Part shown: positions 60,178 through 64,000 of the stretch, piece by piece
Layout of the letters: each line of letters starts with the position of its first letter
Position numbering within the stretch: the first letter of the stretch is position 1
NCBI RefSeq assembly: GCF_026745355.1
Contig: NC_079206.1
Coordinates: 40,572,307 to 40,636,306 of the forward strand
Direction: 5' to 3'
Source of the DNA: Beta vulgaris subsp. vulgaris
Lineage: Eukaryota; Streptophyta; Magnoliopsida; Caryophyllales; Amaranthaceae
Length of the DNA stretch: 64,000 nt
Notes under the pieces: generated by a model
Told to the model about the DNA's origin: nothing
What the model saw: the letters and a program-made list of their open reading frames with translations, nothing else
Database searches by the model: none
Translations under genes and position numbers: made by a program

Positions 60178-61979
60178 TCCCGAATGAAACCGGTGGCTAG
60201 CAACTTTTGCACTTCTTCGGAGGCCGCTGCACTCCTTTCGGCCCCTTGGTGCCTCAATTTTTGCTTGATCGACTTATATCCTTCTCGAATAATGAGCCGG
60301 TGAACCATAAGCTTAGGGTCGATTCCAGGCATCTCGTCGACAGTATAAGCGAAGACGTCTTGAAATTCCTTTATGACTTCGAGGATTCGGGTCCTAATCC
60401 CTTTAGGGACCTGCTTGCCTATCCGAACGGTGCGACCTTGCTCACTGTCGATGCACACCTCTTCATCTCGATCTGCAAGACGAGGCCTCTCGTATTGCTT
60501 TGGGTTATCGGCCATGTAGAGTCCCATCACGGGAAGGGGCTCCTCTGGCTCGGGGCACTTTCTTTTCCGGGAGATACCCCCGTCACTGCTTTTCAAACTG
60601 TTGACGTAGCATTCTCGGGCAGACTTCTGGTTGCCGAACAATCGAGCGACCATCCCGTCATGCCCCTTGAACTGCAGGAGCAATTGATAGGTCGAGATGG
60701 CGGCGTTTACTTTATTGAGTGTGGGCCGCCCTATGATCACATTATAAGGAAGGCTGGTATCGACCACTAGGTAGTCGATGATGACATTCCGACCTGCCCC
60801 CTTCTCCCCCATCTGCGTGGGCAACTTGATTGAACCGAGGGGCTGAACAAATTGTCCCCCGAATCCCACCAGCGGCTGGTCGATGGGGGAAAGGTCCTTC
60901 TCTTCGTATTTCAGTTTCCTTAGGCAGTCCATAGTGATGATATCCACAGAGCTCCCGCTGTCTATCAGAACTTGACCTACCCGCAGATTGGCTATCTTCA
61001 TTTCGACCACCAAGGGATCGTCATGCGGGGTTTGTATGAGTCGATGACTGTCTTTGAAGGTCGTAGTCGGGCATACTGCAGAAGAGGTCGCGTCACTCCC
61101 GTGCTTCAAGGCATAGAGGTGTTTCTTGCGAGAGCGGCTGGTTAAGCCGCCCGAGGAGAATCCTCCCACAATGACGTTGACATATCCTGCAGTCTCATCA
61201 CTTAGAGTCCGCTTATCTTGGCGGGGCTCGACTTTCTTCTCTTTTGGGTCTATCAAAAATCGGTTCCATTTTCCTTCGTCGGCTAGCTTGTCTAGCACTC
61301 TTTTTAGTTCTCGACAGTCACGTGTGGTGTGACCACAGTCGTGATGGAACTCACACCAGAGCCTTTTATCCCGCTTGTTGAAAGACATCCGGATGGGGTT
61401 AGGCTTTGGCATGGGATACTTTCCTTTGATATCTAGATAAATCTCTCTCTGGTTCAGGTTATACTGTGGGTTGTTCCTGTTGCTTTCCAATCGGGGCTTC
61501 TTATCTTTCTCTTTTCGAGGGACATCCCCGGGGTTATCCGCTCGAGGGGTGTATTCGTGCTTTCTCTTTCCGGAGATACGCTCCTCATGCGTTTTGCAAA
61601 TATCGGAGGCCTGAATGAACTTTTGAGCAAGATTCATGGCTTCTGAGAACGATGAGGCCTCGGTTTCCGCGAGCTTCAACTTGAATCTGCTCGATGGGTA
61701 TATCCCGGACATGAGAGCGGTGAATGCGACGCTGTCCTGTAGGTCAGAAACTTTTAGTGTATCTTCGTTAAATCTTTTGATGTAGTCGGCGAGGTCCTCT
61801 TCCCTTTGTTGTCTAATCGACATGAGATGAATGCTGGTCTTTCGATGTCTTCTCCCCGCGATGAAGTTCTGCTTGAAAGCTGCCTCGAGGGCAGTGAAGC
61901 ACGATATGCTCCCAGGCGGGAGCTCGGTGAACCAGGTTAAGGCCAACCCCTTTAAATTGGTTGGGAGAACTTGCACCAC
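60090..61979 (-). CDS. Element B gag core, zinc knuckle, protease and RT start
   Basis: 629 open codons in one frame. Gag core LKGLALTWFTELPPGS and ADYIKRFNEDTLKVSDLQDS, the knuckle CEFHHDCGHTTRDC (CX2HX4HX4C), protease VLIDSGSSVDIITMDCL with DTSLPYNVIIGRPTLN, and the RT entry DEMPGIDPKLMVHRL. The longest intact coding stretch in the nested region. The start Met is internal: gag begins upstream at 62900. Confidence 0.93.
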   Translation of the reverse strand: MVQVLPTNLKGLALTWFTELPPGSISCFTALEAAFKQNFIAGRRHRKTSIHLMSIRQQREEDLADYIKRFNEDTLKVSDLQDSVAFTALMSGIYPSSRFKLKLAETEASSFSEAMNLAQKFIQASDICKTHEERISGKRKHEYTPRADNPGDVPRKEKDKKPRLESNRNNPQYNLNQREIYLDIKGKYPMPKPNPIRMSFNKRDKRLWCEFHHDCGHTTRDCRELKRVLDKLADEGKWNRFLIDPKEKKVEPRQDKRTLSDETAGYVNVIVGGFSSGGLTSRSRKKHLYALKHGSDATSSAVCPTTTFKDSHRLIQTPHDDPLVVEMKIANLRVGQVLIDSGSSVDIITMDCLRKLKYEEKDLSPIDQPLVGFGGQFVQPLGSIKLPTQMGEKGAGRNVIIDYLVVDTSLPYNVIIGRPTLNKVNAAISTYQLLLQFKGHDGMVARLFGNQKSARECYVNSLKSSDGGISRKRKCPEPEEPLPVMGLYMADNPKQYERPRLADRDEEVCIDSEQGRTVRIGKQVPKGIRTRILEVIKEFQDVFAYTVDEMPGIDPKLMVHRLIIREGYKSIKQKLRHQGAERSAAASEEVQKLLATGFIRECQYTEWLANVVLVESKPEPGGCASTSQT

Positions 61980-62900
61980 GCCACCTCACTGCTTGTCTGA
62001 ACACTCATCTGCGCTTTAAAGATCGCCAGGTGGTCGATGGGGTCCGTTGTTCCAACGTAATGATCAATGGGGGGAACTTTAACCTTTCGAGGGGTGAGAG
62101 CCCTCATGATGTTCTCCCCGAAGGGCGTCGAGAACTCTAGGTTGCCCATCTGGACTTCCGACTCATGGCTGGATTCGGAGCTTGATGCCCGCTATCTATG
62201 ACCCCATCGATGTCGAGGCTCTTTCTCTTTTCGAGGCTCTCTCTTCTCTTGGGGCTCCTTCTCCCGAGGTTCCCTCTGTTCCCGGTTAGGGCTGGGAGGC
62301 GTATTCCTCGCCCTGGACTGCGCTCGCTTTTCGTTCAAGACTTCTCGAGCGTCCCGGTTACCGTTTCTCATGTAACGCTCGTTCATCACATGTCGCGCGT
62401 CCCCTTTGCTGGGGGCGGCCTGAGTTGCCCGTCGAGACGCCCGTGGTGAGTTTGGTGGATCGAGGGCTATGACCTGGGGTTGATCGAGGTCAACCACAAG
62501 TCCATGATTAGGAGACAGAGGAGGCCTGTTCGAGGTACTTTCTCCTCCTACTTGGAAGTTTAGTATCAGAGCTCGGAGGCCAAGCTCAAAATTGTCGCTG
62601 AGGCGGTCGGCTAGCTGCTGAAGGTCCTGTTGAGTGACCGGGTTAGGACTAGTATGCTTGAATCATGGGGGGACCCGCTGGTGTTGGAGCTGTCCTAACT
62701 CGAGGCACCCCAAGGTTAACCGCACTCGCAGCCTCTCGAGGGTTAATCTCTTCGAGGATGTTCTAGTTGCGGGCCGAGAGAACAGGAGCCTGCCGGGGGT
62801 TCTCCACTGTCTCGTCGGCCACCTCATGGGACGGTGCTCTCGAGTGATGAGAGGGGGCGGGAGCCCTTTGTCGCCTTCGGTTTCTCCGAGTGATGGCCAT
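61952..62900 (-). pseudogene. Element B gag N-terminal part
   Basis: ATG at 62900 (MAITRRNRRRQRAPAPSHHS) lies about 19 bases after the primer binding site. Arg/Pro/Glu-rich N-terminus, then FSTPFGENIMRALTPRKVKV and FKAQMSVQTSSEVAWCKF (62149-61952). Several stops and frameshifts, the last near 61975 just before the long open stretch. Confidence 0.82.
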
Positions 62901-62918
62901 GACTTTTAGTTCGATGTC

Positions 62919-62935
62919 CTTACAAACGGCGCCAA
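62919..62935 (-). other. Primer binding site of element B
   Basis: Minus strand TTGGCGCCGTTTGTAAGG, same class as in element A, two or three bases inside the LTR end. Confidence 0.75.
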
Positions 62936-62937
62936 CC

Positions 62938-63317
62938 TGTTTCGGGTAAAAACTTATATTAGGTGGGATGGATCGAGATTAGGATTAATGAGGGCCGGAT
63001 GCTCGGAGACTGCTGGGATACCTGCATAGGACAAGAGTTAGACTACCCTGGGGGTGGATCCGGGATCGCCCCTCCGACGATCAAGTTAGTTGATGTGTAT
63101 TAATTGGGATTTGTGAAGTGGACTGTCTAGAATTCCTTACCTCAATAAATGGGGATCTGCCCAATATTTATAGGTGTTGAAATGTGTGAAGAATGTCTCT
63201 TCCATGCTGGCACAGAATTTAAGGCAGGTGGGTCCCACTAGAGGACTTCCACGCTTGCAGCAGGCCTTGGAGCCTTGGAGCATGTAGTGGCCCACGAGGT
63301 AACATTGGGCCTAAACA
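62938..63317 (-). repeat. 5' LTR of element B
   Basis: About 380 bp; minus strand starts TGTTTAGGCCC and ends CCCGAAACA, giving TGTTT/AAACA ends. Shares GGATCGCCCCTCCGACG with the element A LTR. No second copy seen, so the right boundary rests on the terminal motif. Confidence 0.7.
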
Positions 63318-63465
63318 ATTCATATACATGCATGCTACTCGATCATTCTGTTTATCCTTTCATTACCCACATGTTATTTTAGCTAATCTAAGACCTAAAG
63401 AACTAATCTAATATTAATCATGTAATTTGAACAACCTGTTGGATTTCCTTTAATTTTATCGCTAA

Positions 63466-64000
63466 CACTAGTAGAATAAATGCTTATTGTTGCAGTCATT
63501 AAGTGGCCTATTGCGATAGTTTTGGCTGCTCAACAATTAAGCGGGCAGCAATAGGTAATTAATATATTGCAGCCGTTTTTAACTGCAGCGATATTTGAAC
63601 ATATTGCTGCGGTTTTTGGGAAAAACCGCGTCAATATTAGTAATTTATATCAGAATAATGCATCATATTGTTGCAATTTCTGGGAAAACCGCAGCAATAT
63701 GATGTATTTAATAATAAAAAATACGCATATTGTTGTGGTTTCTTCCTAAATTCAAAGCAATCGACGTTGGGCAGATAAATTTTTTTTTTTTTTTTTTTTT
63801 TTTGCATTTTGCCATCAAATTTGAAAAACAAAAAGGCTGAAATAAAATAAAACACTTTTTATTGAAACTAATGACGAAAAATTATTATATAAAATTCAAA
63901 AACATAAAAAATACAAAAAGACAGATTATATTATTACAATATATTTAAGGCAGATTATAAAAAAACAAAATTATAGTACCAAAAAAACAGCAGATTTGAA
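63466..64000. mobile_element. CACTA element end, continues past the window
   Basis: CACTAGTAGAATAAATGC at 63466, then about ten subterminal words like ATTGCTGCGGTTTTT or its complement up to 63760, in both orientations. A T28-like run lies at 63779-63803. No coding sequence is visible in the part inside the window. Confidence 0.75.

Larger units (their letters stand above)
52496..63317 (-). mobile_element. Element B: second Tat-clade (Retand-like) retrotransposon
   Basis: 5' LTR (62938-63317), primer binding site, gag, protease, RT, RNase H and integrase on minus (62.9-57.3 kb), then two antisense genes on plus (53.3-56.7 kb). Homologous to element A throughout, but a distinct family by LTR sequence and by its many TCGAG words. 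Its 3' LTR was not found; the left limit is set at the joint with element A. Confidence 0.82.

Overview
The window is nuclear DNA from a flowering plant, most likely a eudicot. The signs are one spliced housekeeping gene with long AT-rich introns, L1-type LINEs, MITEs, CACTA transposons, a chromodomain-bearing Ty3/gypsy element and two Tat-clade (Retand-like) Ty3/gypsy elements. The species cannot be named from the sequence. No rRNA, tRNA or CRISPR was seen.

Layout. 1-1.5 kb: broken LINE ORF1 on the minus strand. 1.94-15.0 kb: one host gene, a MOS4/SPF27 (BCAS2-like) splicing factor with six exons that join to a 255-residue frame. Its introns hold a PIF/Harbinger-type MITE, an old LINE remnant, a MITE with an 8-9 bp target duplication and microsatellites. 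15.0-20.9 kb: gene-poor DNA with three more MITE-type insertions (9-bp, about 8-bp and 3-bp target duplications). 20.9-23.2 kb: left end of a CACTA element that carries a fused, intron-retaining chimera of two unrelated host gene fragments (WEB family and TFIIH subunit TFB1). 23.9-29.1 kb: L1-type LINE on the minus strand with poly(A), endonuclease, reverse transcriptase, zf-RVT and RNase H, all decayed. 29.7-29.9 kb: a 224-bp TTA microsatellite.

30.3-63.3 kb is nested retrotransposon DNA. Element A (gag-pol on minus, 52.2 to 33.0 kb, antisense gene on plus at 30.3-32.8 kb) is split between RNase H and integrase by a Tekay/Del-like chromovirus (34318-47829) with 2.5-kb LTRs and a clean 5-bp target duplication. 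Element B (gag-pol on minus, 62.9 to 57.3 kb; two antisense genes on plus, 53.3-55.1 and 55.5-56.7 kb) lies directly upstream of A and meets it at a chimeric joint near 52.5 kb. A second CACTA end starts at 63466 and runs off the window.

The assembly has a 500-N gap at 37230-37729. About 1.7 kb of chromovirus sequence appears on both sides of it, so the scaffold probably holds an unmerged overlap.

How the parts relate. Only the MOS4 homologue looks like a working host gene. The rest records transposon activity. The least ordinary features are the WEB-TFB1 fusion in the CACTA element, the intron-bearing antisense genes of the Tat elements with their own TATA-like boxes, and an acidic leader ORF upstream of gag in the chromovirus.
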